From the NCBI GenBank assembly GCA_942493235.1, contig OW818676.1:1674001-1738000 (forward strand): a stretch of DNA of 64,000 nt. The letters run 5' to 3'. This DNA comes from ENR-C587 sp942493235. Its GTDB lineage: Bacteria > Bacteroidota > Ignavibacteria > Kapaibacteriales > UBA2268. Under the pieces are notes generated by a model. It was not told where the DNA came from. It saw only the letters and a program-made list of their open reading frames with translations, and ran no database searches. The position numbers and the translations under genes are program-made. How positions within the stretch are numbered: the first letter of the stretch is position 1; each line of letters opens with the position of its first letter. Positions 1 to 9,180 of the stretch are shown here, in pieces.

Positions 1-1697
1 TTTGTGGAAATATCGTAAATTGGTATTGTATTTTCACCATAGCTAATTGCGATTTTAAATCTATCAGGACTTAGGCTATAACAAAGCGGAGTTTTTTTTG
101 ATGTAGTGATTGAAAACAAGGTATCTAAAGTTGCGAAATTTAAAAAAACGATTGATTTATCAGATATAAAAGACAACATTGTCATATCCTGAGAATGAGA
201 CAGCGATTTGATATTAATCGGTAATTCTTTAATAATTTGCTGGTTATCTGAGTTCTCATTATTTGTTATTTTAACCAAACACTGCGTACTTGTAGGCAAA
301 GGTATGTTTTTCCAAATATATTTTAAGCCACTTGCATTATTAGTAATTGCTTTCCAATTTATTCCATTGTCAATACTATACTGTAAAGATACAGTATCAG
401 TTGCCGGAATTCCTTCCCACGCTATTAAAGTATCAGTTCCAATAATAAAATTTTCAGTGCCATTAGGAAATAACAATTTTATGGTTTTCTTAATTGATTT
501 TGTCTTATAATAATATCCGTAAGTATAATATGGGTCAGAACATAAATCAGCTTCAAATTCAAATTTTGAGTATGAATATACTGAGTCTGTTGGCGTAAAT
601 GATAGTGTTAAATCAATACTTTCGCCTTTCTTTAAATAAAAAGATTTTGGACTAATATTATAATTCGAATTACTTGAACTTATGTTTGTAACATTAAAAT
701 CGGTATTTAAAGCTGTAACTTTTATTATTGTATCCTTTTTAATCCCAATTGGTAAATTTCTATAATTAATGGATAATGGATTAAATTCTAATTTTACTAT
801 TGCTTTAGATTGAGGCAAATAGCTTGCAGTAGCTTCTAATCCCAAACCTGTGTTTTTAATATTTACTTTGGTTTCTCCCAAATTACAAGAAATATCACTT
901 AGCCACTCAATTGTGCAGGTGGTGCTTTGAGTTACTTGATAAATCATCAGTAATGCTTTTTTGGCAGTTTCTAAATTATCATATGGAATGCTATTGATTG
1001 AAAATCCACCTGTTTCCAATGCCATATTACGGCATAAATCGGGAGTCCAATCATATCTATCGAATATCACAAAATTCAATGAAACATCGGATGCATTTGC
1101 TCGTGAAATTATATTAGGTATATAAGATTGAACAAAATGACTACAGCTACTCAATAATAATACAATCTTTTTATATTTACCGCGTTCCGCTACTGATATA
1201 CCACCGGTTATTGGGCGGATCAAAGCACCAACATGGTCTTCTAAACTACTAAGTGTTTGTAAATTATTGATACTTGTTATCAACTTGTTTTTATCAGTTA
1301 TAAAATCCTGATTTATATAAGAATTCCCATCATAACTAACTAATGCAACTTCATTTGTGCCTATACCAAGCTTATCCACCCAAGATAAAAGAACACTTTT
1401 GGCATTGTCTATATTGTTGTAAATCGTTACATCCACTAATAAGACAATCGATAATTTTTCTTGTGTTATTGTTGGACAACTAACACTCGTTATTGCCCTA
1501 ATCTCATCATTTTCTTTTATCTCGAAATCAGAATTTGAGAAATTAGTAAGTTGCTTTCCCATAGCATCAAAAGCATAAAACTTTGCTTTGATAGTAGGGA
1601 AATTAGTAGTATCTACATTAAATACCGAAAAAGACTGACTAAATGCAGTAGTAACAGAAATAATAAACATCAAAAATATAAATTGTAAAGCTTTCAT
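1..1697 (-). CDS. Secreted VWA-like protein, 3' end outside window
   Basis: Reverse-strand frame open from the ATG at 1697 to the window edge (about 565 codons, no stop), so the C-terminus is missing. A signal peptide ends near TAFSQ. Residues about 75-260 look like a von Willebrand A fold (strand LSIVLLVDV, later KKIVLLLSS), but the MIDAS DxSxS is replaced by DVTIY, so metal binding is doubtful. A choice-of-anchor/Ig-like segment follows, then a Kre9/Knh1-type beta domain (PNGTENFIIGTDTLIAWEG) common in FCB secreted proteins, and WD-like sequence (LSPDRFKIAIS) at the edge. Probably surface-exposed, with the missing end possibly carrying a sorting domain. Divergent from the gene at 1900; exact function unknown. 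Confidence 0.75.
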   Translation of the reverse strand, partial: MKALQFIFLMFIISVTTAFSQSFSVFNVDTTNFPTIKAKFYAFDAMGKQLTNFSNSDFEIKENDEIRAITSVSCPTITQEKLSIVLLVDVTIYNNIDNAKSVLLSWVDKLGIGTNEVALVSYDGNSYINQDFITDKNKLITSINNLQTLSSLEDHVGALIRPITGGISVAERGKYKKIVLLLSSCSHFVQSYIPNIISRANASDVSLNFVIFDRYDWTPDLCRNMALETGGFSINSIPYDNLETAKKALLMIYQVTQSTTCTIEWLSDISCNLGETKVNIKNTGLGLEATASYLPQSKAIVKLEFNPLSINYRNLPIGIKKDTIIKVTALNTDFNVTNISSSNSNYNISPKSFYLKKGESIDLTLSFTPTDSVYSYSKFEFEADLCSDPYYTYGYYYKTKSIKKTIKLLFPNGTENFIIGTDTLIAWEGIPATDTVSLQYSIDNGINWKAITNNASGLKYIWKNIPLPTSTQCLVKITNNENSDNQQIIKELPINIKSLSHSQDMTMLSFISDKSIVFLNFATLDTLFSITTSKKTPLCYSLSPDRFKIAISYGENTIPIYDIST

Positions 1698-1808
1698 ATT
1701 AACTCGTATCAAAATATTGGTAATTATATTCATATTATTATACTAAAATAACAAAATATTTAATATTAACAAAACATTATCCTGAAATACTATATTACTA
1801 TACAGCTA

Positions 1809-1867
1809 ATTTTACGAAATTTGACAAATAGAATTGATAATTATAATTAAATTATGTATATTAGTAA
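1809..1867 (+). promoter_or_regulatory. Promoter-bearing 59-bp duplicated block, copy 1
   Basis: Contains TTGATA (1834-1839), a 17-nt spacer and TATATT (1857-1862), a good sigma-70-like arrangement, plus an upstream TTGACA at 1821. It matches 4853-4911 at 58 of 59 positions although the genes downstream are unrelated. It drives the glycosyl-hydrolase-like gene at 1900. Confidence 0.6.
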
Positions 1868-1899
1868 GGTCATTATTTTATGCAGAATTTGGAACTAAA

Positions 1900-4788
1900 A
1901 TGAAAAAGCTATTATTAATATTACTATTTCTTGTACCCTGTTTTGCGTTTTCTCAATCTGAAGATTATAAATCACGCGGAGTTAAAGCATTTTTAGTTAA
2001 TTACGGAGCAATAAATAAGAATCCGTTCTATGCAAGATTTGCCGCACGTAGATTTGTACTTATCGATGAAGCGAATTCCGTTGATATTAAAAGAGTTCTT
2101 AACGAAAATCCGAATATCCCGATTTTAGAGTATAAAGACATAATTGCACTTTATGATAATATGGATGAATACAGTAGTGTAAATCAAGATGAATATGCCT
2201 TTTTACATTCTTGCGAACCTTCCTGCTTGACGATTTATAAAGGAAGTCAATACGAAATCTATTGGCTTGCTGACAGTAGGGTAAATAATGTTTTAGGATA
2301 TAGGCTATATTGGAGCAGTGATTCGCTTGGAGTATATCAACCCTTAGATGCAATAGTCAATCAAACTAAACTACATACTAACTTACCCATAGACGCAAAT
2401 TATTTGAAAGTTTGTTCAGTTCTAAGCGATTCTTCCGAGACTACTTACGGAATACCTGTCAAAATAAATAAAATTGCTTATGGCTCGACAATTGCCCCAC
2501 GAATTATAAGCCACAGTAAGGGAACTCTTTATGATACTTTGCATTTTGAAGCTGATATACTCGGCAATATTGTCGCGGACTCAATCTATTTATCAATTGA
2601 TGAAAATGCCGATAATTATTTTTGGGGTAGTGAAATTTCAAAATTAATTGTAAATGGAAGTAAAATCGTATTTGATAAAATTATAAAAACTCCCGATGAA
2701 TATCTCGCCGGTTATGAATTTGTAATTACCGCATATAAAGATAGCAAGGCATATCAATTTCCCGATGCCGGAAAATACATGAGTTCAATCAACAATAGGT
2801 TGAGAAACGGTTCTTATGGAGGTTATATAATGAATGTCGGTAATCCTACTTGGCACAAAGCATATATTCAACAAGTTTTAAAAGGTTTTGACGAATATGC
2901 TTATAATGGCTTATTCGAAGATGATACATATATTGATGTTACAAGTAATTTAGTTGATTCATACCCACCATATAATTATGATAAATACGTTTGGTCAGAA
3001 AATATTTATGATTTTCTTGATTCTATCAAACTTGCGATTAGTCCCAAAAAAGCATATTTCAACGGATTATATACTTATAGAACCGACAGCTTATTGCTTC
3101 ATGCCGATGGCGGAATGACCGAAGGCTTCGCTCATAATGCTTGGTCGGGATATGTAGGCGGGGAGTCATGGAAAGGTACTTGTAAATTGGGTTTGTACTG
3201 TTCACATCAATACTATAAACAATGGCTTTGCCTTGGAGGTGTAGATACTAATAATGCCGAACAAAGAATGTATGTATTAAGTTCATATCTATTAGTTGCT
3301 GATTCTTTGAGTATGTTAGCGGTTGCCAGTTCTTATGCCGAATTTGACCATTATCCGGAATTTGATATTCCGCTCGGTAAACCTTTGGAAACAGCAAATT
3401 TAGAAATCGATGATTTAAAACACGAGTATTCCGCTTTGAAAATTCCATATTACAGCAGGAAATTTGAAAATGGAATGGTAGTTGTTAACCCTAATCGGGA
3501 TAATTTTATAGTTTTAGATTCCATAGAAAACATGAACAATGTATTTCCTGATTATAAAAAAACAGTAAACGGAGGGCGTTTATTCTGCTATGCTGCTAAT
3601 GACACTATTTATCCATTGCAAGCTAAAATTTTTCTAACTCGAAAAACAAGCGGAAATTTTCTTGTTTCACCTTCAATTGATTCTATTAAAGTTGATTATA
3701 TAATAAATTCGGAAAACGAAACCGAAGTATCAATAAGTGCCTTTATATCTGATTCCTCAAGTATTACTTACAAGTCGAATTATAAGGAACCACTATATGT
3801 AACTGCTGAATTCGGAAGTATCGGTGGTCCTAAAGAAATTAGATTATTAAACGATGGCTCAAAATCAGATTCAATATCTTCAAAATACTCAGCTAAATTT
3901 ACAGTACCGATTGGGATTCTTGCTGAAGAATCGGAATTCCCGGTAATTGCATGTTCAAATACGGGTCTAATTGCTGTAAAATATGGAAAAATCTCAATTA
4001 AAGAAATTGATTCATTAAATAAACTTCCGAATTTTAGCTTTGAGATAGATGCCGATGATGATTGTATCCCTGATTTGTGGGTACCTTATGTAAAAGGATT
4101 TGTTTATGATACAAGTACTAATAATTATAAAACCGGAAAACGTTCGGTATATGTTAAAAATGACAGTATGACCGAGTATCGCGGAATATATACAAGATAT
4201 GTTTTAGAACAAAGTATTGCCGAAGATATATTGATTTCGGGTTGGTCGAAAGCTGTCAATGTTTCGGGAAATAAAGATTATAATTATTCGATTTATGTAG
4301 ATGCTTTTTATCAGGATGGTACACCGCTTTACGGAGAAGTTGCAAGTTTTAACAGCGGAACACATGAATGGGAATATTCCGAAAAAATCATAAAACCCGA
4401 AAAACCAATAAAATACGTTAATATTTATTGTTTATTCAGAAATCACACCGGTGAAGCATGGTTTGATAATCTTTCGCTGTCAAAATATATTGAACCTAAT
4501 TATATTTCTGATAATAATAAGAATGAAAATCGGATTTGCGTTTATCCTAATCCAGTTTCGATAACAGAGAATAAATCGTTAAAAATCAGATTGAATAATA
4601 TCAATGAAAATGAATTAAATTTGAAGCTTTATGATATAGTTGGTAATCAGGTTAGCAATTACTCAAATAATTCAATCATGAATATGGAAACAGCTATTGA
4701 TATAAATAATTTGCAACCGGGAGTGTATTTTTTAAAGGTGATTTCTTCACGGAAGGTTTATATTGAGCAATTTATAATAATTGAATAA
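1900..4788 (+). CDS. Secreted glycosyl-hydrolase-like (GHL15-type) protein with T9SS sorting tail
   Basis: 962 residues. The ATG at 1900 is chosen because a typical signal peptide (MKKLLLILLFLVPCFAFSQ) starts there; the longer frame begins inside the promoter block. The N-terminal half (GVKAFLVNYG, later NGLFEDDTYIDV and GGMTEGFAHNAWSG) resembles the putative TIM-barrel glycosyl hydrolase family GHL15, interrupted by an FNIII-like insert (about residues 110-190). FEDD and the Glu of MTEGF are candidate acidic residues. A beta-sandwich like CBM4/9 follows (LPNFSFEIDADDDCIPDLW), and the last ~80 residues form a Por/T9SS type A domain (VYPNPVS, LYDIVGN, LQPGVYFLKV). Probably exported across the outer membrane to act on polysaccharide; substrate unknown. 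Confidence 0.7.
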   Translation: MKKLLLILLFLVPCFAFSQSEDYKSRGVKAFLVNYGAINKNPFYARFAARRFVLIDEANSVDIKRVLNENPNIPILEYKDIIALYDNMDEYSSVNQDEYAFLHSCEPSCLTIYKGSQYEIYWLADSRVNNVLGYRLYWSSDSLGVYQPLDAIVNQTKLHTNLPIDANYLKVCSVLSDSSETTYGIPVKINKIAYGSTIAPRIISHSKGTLYDTLHFEADILGNIVADSIYLSIDENADNYFWGSEISKLIVNGSKIVFDKIIKTPDEYLAGYEFVITAYKDSKAYQFPDAGKYMSSINNRLRNGSYGGYIMNVGNPTWHKAYIQQVLKGFDEYAYNGLFEDDTYIDVTSNLVDSYPPYNYDKYVWSENIYDFLDSIKLAISPKKAYFNGLYTYRTDSLLLHADGGMTEGFAHNAWSGYVGGESWKGTCKLGLYCSHQYYKQWLCLGGVDTNNAEQRMYVLSSYLLVADSLSMLAVASSYAEFDHYPEFDIPLGKPLETANLEIDDLKHEYSALKIPYYSRKFENGMVVVNPNRDNFIVLDSIENMNNVFPDYKKTVNGGRLFCYAANDTIYPLQAKIFLTRKTSGNFLVSPSIDSIKVDYIINSENETEVSISAFISDSSSITYKSNYKEPLYVTAEFGSIGGPKEIRLLNDGSKSDSISSKYSAKFTVPIGILAEESEFPVIACSNTGLIAVKYGKISIKEIDSLNKLPNFSFEIDADDDCIPDLWVPYVKGFVYDTSTNNYKTGKRSVYVKNDSMTEYRGIYTRYVLEQSIAEDILISGWSKAVNVSGNKDYNYSIYVDAFYQDGTPLYGEVASFNSGTHEWEYSEKIIKPEKPIKYVNIYCLFRNHTGEAWFDNLSLSKYIEPNYISDNNKNENRICVYPNPVSITENKSLKIRLNNINENELNLKLYDIVGNQVSNYSNNSIMNMETAIDINNLQPGVYFLKVISSRKVYIEQFIIIE

Positions 4789-4852
4789 GACGAAATATTG
4801 GGTTTTTCAATATTAAGCCTTTAAAAAAGTATTTAAATAAATAATTGGAGTG

Positions 4853-4911
4853 ATTTTACGAAATTTGACAAATCGAATTGATAATTATAATTAAATTATG
4901 TATATTAGTAA
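4853..4911 (+). promoter_or_regulatory. Promoter-bearing 59-bp duplicated block, copy 2
   Basis: Near-identical to 1809-1867, with one substitution (A to C at the position matching 1830). TTGATA at 4878-4883 and TATATT at 4901-4906 are 17 nt apart; TTGACA lies at 4865. Placed just before the lipoprotein gene at 4944. Confidence 0.6.
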
Positions 4912-4943
4912 TGCTATTATTTAATGTGAAATTAGGTGTTAAT

Positions 4944-5891
4944 ATGAAAAAGCTAATGTGTCTATTTGCAATTTGTTTGATTTTCGTTTCTTGTAATTCA
5001 CGTAAGGCAGGCATAACTATCGGGATTTGCCAATTGTCTAACGACCAGGCTCTTGACATAGCCCGTAATAATGTAATAAAAGCACTCAAAGAAGCCGGAT
5101 ACGAAGACGGGAAGAATATCACTATTGACTACAAAAATGCTCAGGGCGAGATTTCTAATATCTTCATGATTTTAAAAGAGTTTACTTCTAAAAAGGTTGA
5201 TTTGATAATTACTAATCCGACCCCGGTTATGACTGCTGCCGCTCAATCGGTTAAAAATATTCCGATTGTCTATACGGTGTCTTTCAGTCCGGAACAGGTC
5301 TCTATGGCAAATCCACCGCAGAATCTATGCGGAGCTTATGACCCGCTGAATATCGAAGATTTAGTTAAAATCATGAAAGAGTCTATGCCCGGGCTTACAG
5401 CTATCGGCAATCCATATAGCCCCTCTGAACCAAATGCACAATATGCCGCTAAAAAGTTAAAATCAATTTGCGAAAAATATGGTATTACCGTTTATCAAGC
5501 CGGAGTAAGCAGTACCAATGACATTATGCAGGTAGTGCAGTCCCTTACCAATAAGAATATACAGGCTATTGTAGTAGTCGCCGATAATGCAATTTATAGC
5601 GGACTCAATACTGTTGCTTCAATTGCAAATGATAAGAAGCTACCTCTAATAGTTTCTGACCCTTCACAAGCCGAAAAAGGTGCATGTATCGGCATCGGTG
5701 TCAGCTTTGAAGATTGGGGATACGAAAGCGGTAAGTTAGCCGTTCAGGTTTTAAAAGGTAAAAAGCCTTCTGAAATTGGGCATGTCTCTATTCAAAAAGA
5801 AACTTTATTATATAATAAAAAAGCTGCTAAATTGCAGGGATTTACTTTAGCTACTCAGTATTTAAAAAGAGTAACCAAGATTATTGAGTAA
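4944..5891 (+). CDS. ABC transporter substrate-binding lipoprotein (ABC_sub_bind family)
   Basis: 315 residues. The ATG at 4944 is chosen because it begins a lipoprotein signal with lipobox FVSC (Cys17). The body matches the ABC_sub_bind (TrpX/YtrF-like) periplasmic-binding fold: ITIGICQLSNDQALD at the N-terminus, IITNPTPVMTAAAQSVKNIP, IPIVYTVSFSP-type strand, and IGIGVSFEDWGYESGKLAVQVL-type motif near the C-terminus. These proteins usually deliver aromatic amino acids or related solutes to a dedicated permease and ATPase; neither is adjacent, so this copy is an orphan here. Family call is firm; substrate is not. Confidence 0.88.
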   Translation: MKKLMCLFAICLIFVSCNSRKAGITIGICQLSNDQALDIARNNVIKALKEAGYEDGKNITIDYKNAQGEISNIFMILKEFTSKKVDLIITNPTPVMTAAAQSVKNIPIVYTVSFSPEQVSMANPPQNLCGAYDPLNIEDLVKIMKESMPGLTAIGNPYSPSEPNAQYAAKKLKSICEKYGITVYQAGVSSTNDIMQVVQSLTNKNIQAIVVVADNAIYSGLNTVASIANDKKLPLIVSDPSQAEKGACIGIGVSFEDWGYESGKLAVQVLKGKKPSEIGHVSIQKETLLYNKKAAKLQGFTLATQYLKRVTKIIE

Positions 5892-5957
5892 CACTAAATT
5901 TCGGGGCTTGGGGCTTGGGAAATTGTAATAAGTATAAGTGCAAATTTTAATAAAGAA

Positions 5958-5985
5958 GGCGACTTATGCTAAAGCATAAGTCGCC
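5958..5985. terminator. Perfect 12-bp hairpin between convergent genes
   Basis: GGCGACTTATGC (5958-5969), loop TAAA, GCATAAGTCGCC (5974-5985). No long T-run follows, so it is a hairpin-only or bidirectional terminator at best. Located between the stops of the lipoprotein gene (+) and the Asp-box gene (-). Confidence 0.55.
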
Positions 5986-6003
5986 ACATGGAATGATATT
6001 CAA

Positions 6004-6699
6004 TTATTCTTTAACAAAGTTTGCACTACATTTTGTCAAACCGATTATTGAAACAACATAAGTACCACTTATAAAGCTACTTACATCAATATCAACAATA
6101 TTATCACCTTTTCTAAGTAGTTCCTTTTTGTTAAATTTTTGATTGCCTAACAAATCCGTTATACAAATTGAGTACAACTCTTCATTTTTTAAATTTACAG
6201 AAACTTTTAAAATTGAAGTACTTGGGTTTGGAAATATACCTACTGATATATTGTCATCTTTTGATAAAATTTCCATTTGCGAATCAGTATTGACCCTTGT
6301 CCAAGTAGTACCTCCATCATGGGAATTATAAATAATACCTTGGCTATTTATTAATTCGATATTCAGTATTACAGCAAGTGCTTCTTTATTTACCTTTTCC
6401 CAAGTTTGACCATTATCAAATGACCTGAATTCAGTACCTTTTGTATTTGTAAACTTTATTTTGGAGTTAATTAGCTTTTCCCAAGTTTGACCATTATCAA
6501 ATGATCGGAATACAAGCCCCTTGGTATTTGTAAACTCTATTATTGAGTTATTATCATTTTCCCAAGTTCGACCATTATCAAATGATTGAAATACAACACC
6601 TTTGGTATTTGTAAACTCAATTTTCGAGTAATCATTTGACAACAAATCACTTGATAAAGTCAAAGAAAAAACAAATAACATCAAAAGTATTTTTTTCAT
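6004..6699 (-). CDS. Secreted Asp-box tandem-repeat protein with T9SS sorting tail
   Basis: 231 residues. Signal peptide (ending near SSDLLS), then four units of about 26 residues, each with an I-x-F-T-N-T-K-G strand and an Asp-box S-x-D-x-G-x-T-W (SFDNGRTW, SFDNGQTW twice, SHDGGTTW). Units 1-3 are nearly identical, also at DNA level (about 6395-6625), implying recent expansion; unit 4 is diverged. The C-terminal ~75 residues are a T9SS type A domain (VGIFPNPSTS, ITDLLGNQ, FISGTYVVSI). Asp-boxes usually occur in beta-propellers, but four short units are too few for a full propeller. RBS GAGGTC precedes the ATG. Lies 14 bp after the Cys-rich secreted gene, likely one operon. Function unknown. 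Confidence 0.75.
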   Translation of the reverse strand: MKKILLMLFVFSLTLSSDLLSNDYSKIEFTNTKGVVFQSFDNGRTWENDNNSIIEFTNTKGLVFRSFDNGQTWEKLINSKIKFTNTKGTEFRSFDNGQTWEKVNKEALAVILNIELINSQGIIYNSHDGGTTWTRVNTDSQMEILSKDDNISVGIFPNPSTSILKVSVNLKNEELYSICITDLLGNQKFNKKELLRKGDNIVDIDVSSFISGTYVVSIIGLTKCSANFVKE

Positions 6700-6713
6700 A
6701 ATTTGACCTCTTT

Positions 6714-7619
6714 TTAATTACTCAAATTTAAAAATTCAACATCGCAACTATTTATGCATGGTGTTGAAACAGTTGCTACGCCACCAGGACAGTTTGATAA
6801 AGGTGACAAACCTGTACAAGGTACTTTCAAATCATTGGTTTTTTCTGTTATATGTCTAAGATTACCCGAAGATTCTTCAATACAGAATATATTTACGAAT
6901 TTACAACAGAATGCTACTGTACAAGAATTTGGAGTAATAACTTTTTTTGGTACACCATTATTATAAACAATTGAAATACAAAAACCACTACATGAACCTT
7001 TTGTATATGATACTTTCACTTGTTCGTTTGGAGTGTTACATAAAATTGGACCTCCTGTTACGTCAATATATGCTTGATTAATCATCTCAAAAATATATTT
7101 GGATAAAAGACCATATAAATCACAATCTAACTGATTGGCTTTTCTCCCTTGTTCTTCAAGAGTTCCCGAGCTCATATAATCATATCTTCCAATACAATCA
7201 AATAGTTCGGGCCAAGTTGTTACCCTATATGCCCATTTTACAATTCTTATTTGAACAAGTGCAGGATTAGCAATGCAATATCTGTATGAAAAAGTAGCTT
7301 CGAGAGGACAATTAGGATACAGTATTGGGTGTTTGACTACAGCTTTACAGTTAATTGTCCATGCACTCCAAACATCACAATCAGTGTCAGGTCTATTATA
7401 ACAATCATCCACATATACCGGTGGTTCTATAATATCCTCGAAAGGTACAACGGCGTAATAATTTTCTAATGCAATTCTTTCTACTTGATTCCATCCTACA
7501 TACTGCTTTTGAGTTGCAAGTGTGTTTCCGGGATCCCATGGTGGTTGTGAATATGCTATGTTAATTGATGTTGCAATTAATGCAAGCATAACTATTCCAT
7601 AATAAAATGATTTCTTCAT
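6714..7619 (-). CDS. Cys-rich secreted protein of unknown function
   Basis: 301 residues with signal peptide (cleavage near NIAYSQ) and about 20 cysteines in the mature part, many paired (DDCYNRPDTDC, GSCSGFC, AFCCKF, TPCINSC), suggesting a disulfide-rich extracellular protein. No domain recognised. SD AAAAAGGTG precedes the ATG. First gene of an apparent two-gene operon with the Asp-box/T9SS protein; the pair may form a surface structure, which is inference only. Confidence 0.65.
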   Translation of the reverse strand: MKKSFYYGIVMLALIATSINIAYSQPPWDPGNTLATQKQYVGWNQVERIALENYYAVVPFEDIIEPPVYVDDCYNRPDTDCDVWSAWTINCKAVVKHPILYPNCPLEATFSYRYCIANPALVQIRIVKWAYRVTTWPELFDCIGRYDYMSSGTLEEQGRKANQLDCDLYGLLSKYIFEMINQAYIDVTGGPILCNTPNEQVKVSYTKGSCSGFCISIVYNNGVPKKVITPNSCTVAFCCKFVNIFCIEESSGNLRHITEKTNDLKVPCTGLSPLSNCPGGVATVSTPCINSCDVEFLNLSN

Positions 7620-8339
7620 ATTATCACCTTTTTAATATTTAATATACATTTTAATTAATCAATATATAAACTACTCACATTAGTACTAAGTGAAATAAAT
7701 TTCGAATATATATAGCTATTATTTCAGAAATTAAATTATTGACAATTGATATTGATGTGGAAACTATTTTTACCAGAAAGAAAACTATGTTATTTAATTT
7801 TTGTGATCTTAAAAAAATATCTCATTTGTATTAATATCTTTTCAACGCAATGCAAATATAAACAATAAATAAAAATATGCAAATTAATTTATAGTAATAT
7901 AGGCTGAATTATAGACGGTATATGTATGATAATGTATAAATAATCATACAAATCGATTTTAAAACATTATATTATCAGTATTAGATTAAAATCCTAAAGA
8001 AAGAAATATGATAATAAATAATGATATTATTGTCAATTATTTTGAGATATACACTGTTTATAATATTAGAAGAATAGATTATTTGTAAGAAATTTACAAA
8101 TAGAATTACAATGTATTAATATATTTTCGTTATTTATAATTATCATGTGGAAATTCCATTAGAAAAATAATTTGATATTATTTTAAAAAAAATTTTATTT
8201 TTGAACTTAAAATATAAGGTTCTTCATGTTTTAAAGTATATTTTTCTTCTTAGTCTTCATAAATAGTCAAAAAAGCACTTAACCGAGAAATTGATTTTGA
8301 ACCATTTAAGTAAATAATAGGCTAAATGCCAGAGTCTTT
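7620..8339. other. Long AT-rich intergenic stretch without recognisable genes
   Basis: About 720 bp, very AT-rich, no plausible coding frame or clear structured RNA on either strand. The right part leads into the methylase-tail fragment at 8340. Contains the promoter region of the Cys-rich gene at its left end; no confident promoter boxes assigned. Confidence 0.5.
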
Positions 8340-8449
8340 TTTTTATCTGTGTAGTCTATTCTTGCTTTTAATTGCTCTTTTTGCTCCGGAAAAGTTGCTA
8401 CTTGTAGGTATTTGTTTAGCTGGAGCATAGTTTCTACAAACTGGATACA
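8340..8449 (-). pseudogene. Fragment A of a restriction-methylase C-terminus
   Basis: The reverse strand reads QCIQFVETMLQLNKYLQVA and then FPEQKEQLKARIDYTDKK, the helical tail typical of Eco57I/TaqI-like (type IIG) N6-adenine methylase/restriction enzymes. A stop lies immediately upstream in frame and the tail runs out after YTDKK. The nucleotide block coding EQLKARIDYTDK is shared almost exactly with fragment B (9442-9582). Only a remnant; no catalytic part (NPPY) is present. Confidence 0.65.
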
Positions 8450-8460
8450 CTGGGTTTAGT

Positions 8461-8520
8461 GGCTGGGGTCTGTGGGATAGGGTTTTGGTGCATGGAATTT
8501 GGGAAATTGGAAATAGGAAT
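8461..8520. repeat. Degenerate G-rich heptamer-like repeat
   Basis: Runs such as GGCTGGGGTCTGTGGGATAG and GGGAAATTGGAAATAGGAAT resemble the heptamer repeats at 12.3, 47.0 and 49.1 kb. They form the start of the following + strand frame, which is why that start is not trusted. Confidence 0.4.
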
Positions 8521-8697
8521 ATGGGAGAGTTATCTGCTTCATTGCTTCAGCGTGGGAATGTTTATGTAGAACGTGAACCACAACTTGAAAAAACGCTAAA
8601 TCAAACAGAAAATATTTTCAATGTGGGTAGTAAAATCCTAAATTTTCTATCAAAATTGTTTGCGGAAGATTCTAAGTCTGTAAATATCGATGAATAG
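8521..8697 (+). pseudogene. Remnant of an unidentified gene (C-terminal part)
   Basis: Open frame ending YVEREPQLEKTLNQTENIF, then NVGSKILNFLSKLFA. The apparent N-terminus (from 8485) is repeat DNA, so only the 3' part looks like former coding sequence. A related ~27-nt stretch (AATCAAGCAGAAAATATTTT) recurs at 9179-9205 at the breakpoint of the FRG gene, showing that pieces of this gene were shuffled locally. Family not recognised. Confidence 0.4.
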
Positions 8698-8721
8698 GGC
8701 TTTTACAAGAAAAATAAAAAA

Positions 8722-8750
8722 CAAGGGTAGCATACATTTAGCTACCCTTG
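8722..8750 (-). terminator. Rho-independent terminator of the 65-residue gene
   Basis: Stem CAAGGGTAGC (8722-8731) / GCTACCCTTG (8741-8750), 9-nt loop, followed on the minus strand by TTTTTTATTTTT. Confidence 0.85.
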
Positions 8751-8766
8751 ATTGTTTGTGAAAAGA

Positions 8767-8964
8767 CTACAAAGGATTGTTGCTTATAATATTTTGAAAG
8801 ATAACGAATTCGTTTGGTTCAAGTATAATATATGGATTATTATCTTTAGGTGTTATACTAAAATAAACAACGAATTTCCCTGTAGAAGATCCAGTACCTG
8901 CCGTAACATAAACAACAGAATCCAAATCAATGATATGAACTCCAAGATTCACTAATCTAGCCAT
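8767..8964 (-). CDS. Small 65-residue protein of unknown function
   Basis: Start ATG at 8964 is fixed by a strong SD (GGAGG, 6 nt upstream): MARLVNLGVHIIDLDSVVYV and on. The sequence is beta-rich with no membrane helix or signal peptide; no family recognised. It has its own strong terminator at 8722-8750, arguing that it is a real transcription unit in an otherwise decayed area. A 12-nt direct repeat (ACAAATTGAG core) occurs twice upstream (about 9030 and 9095) and may be regulatory. Confidence 0.6.
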   Translation of the reverse strand: MARLVNLGVHIIDLDSVVYVTAGTGSSTGKFVVYFSITPKDNNPYIILEPNEFVIFQNIISNNPL

Positions 8965-9180
8965 AAATCCTCCAAACAAAATAAATTAAACATATTAATT
9001 ATCAATCTATTTAATATAAATAGACACAGCTCAATTTGTTCTATAATATAGGAATAGTATTTTTAAAAGTTGAATACTTTTTGGCTCATCTCAATTTGTA
9101 ACATAACAATATATTTTAGGATTTCCAAAGAATATTTTATCCATAATAATATATTAATATTACTAAGATAAAATAGTTAA

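Noticed and set aside
208..510. 100-codon + strand frame
   Set aside because: Antisense to the VWA-like gene; hydrophobic, no RBS.
8485..8520. Start of the + strand frame 8485-8697 as a real N-terminus
   Set aside because: These codons are G-rich heptamer-like repeat DNA, not protein-like sequence.
8752..8955. 67-codon + strand frame
   Set aside because: Opposite strand of the 65-residue gene, which has a strong SD and terminator.
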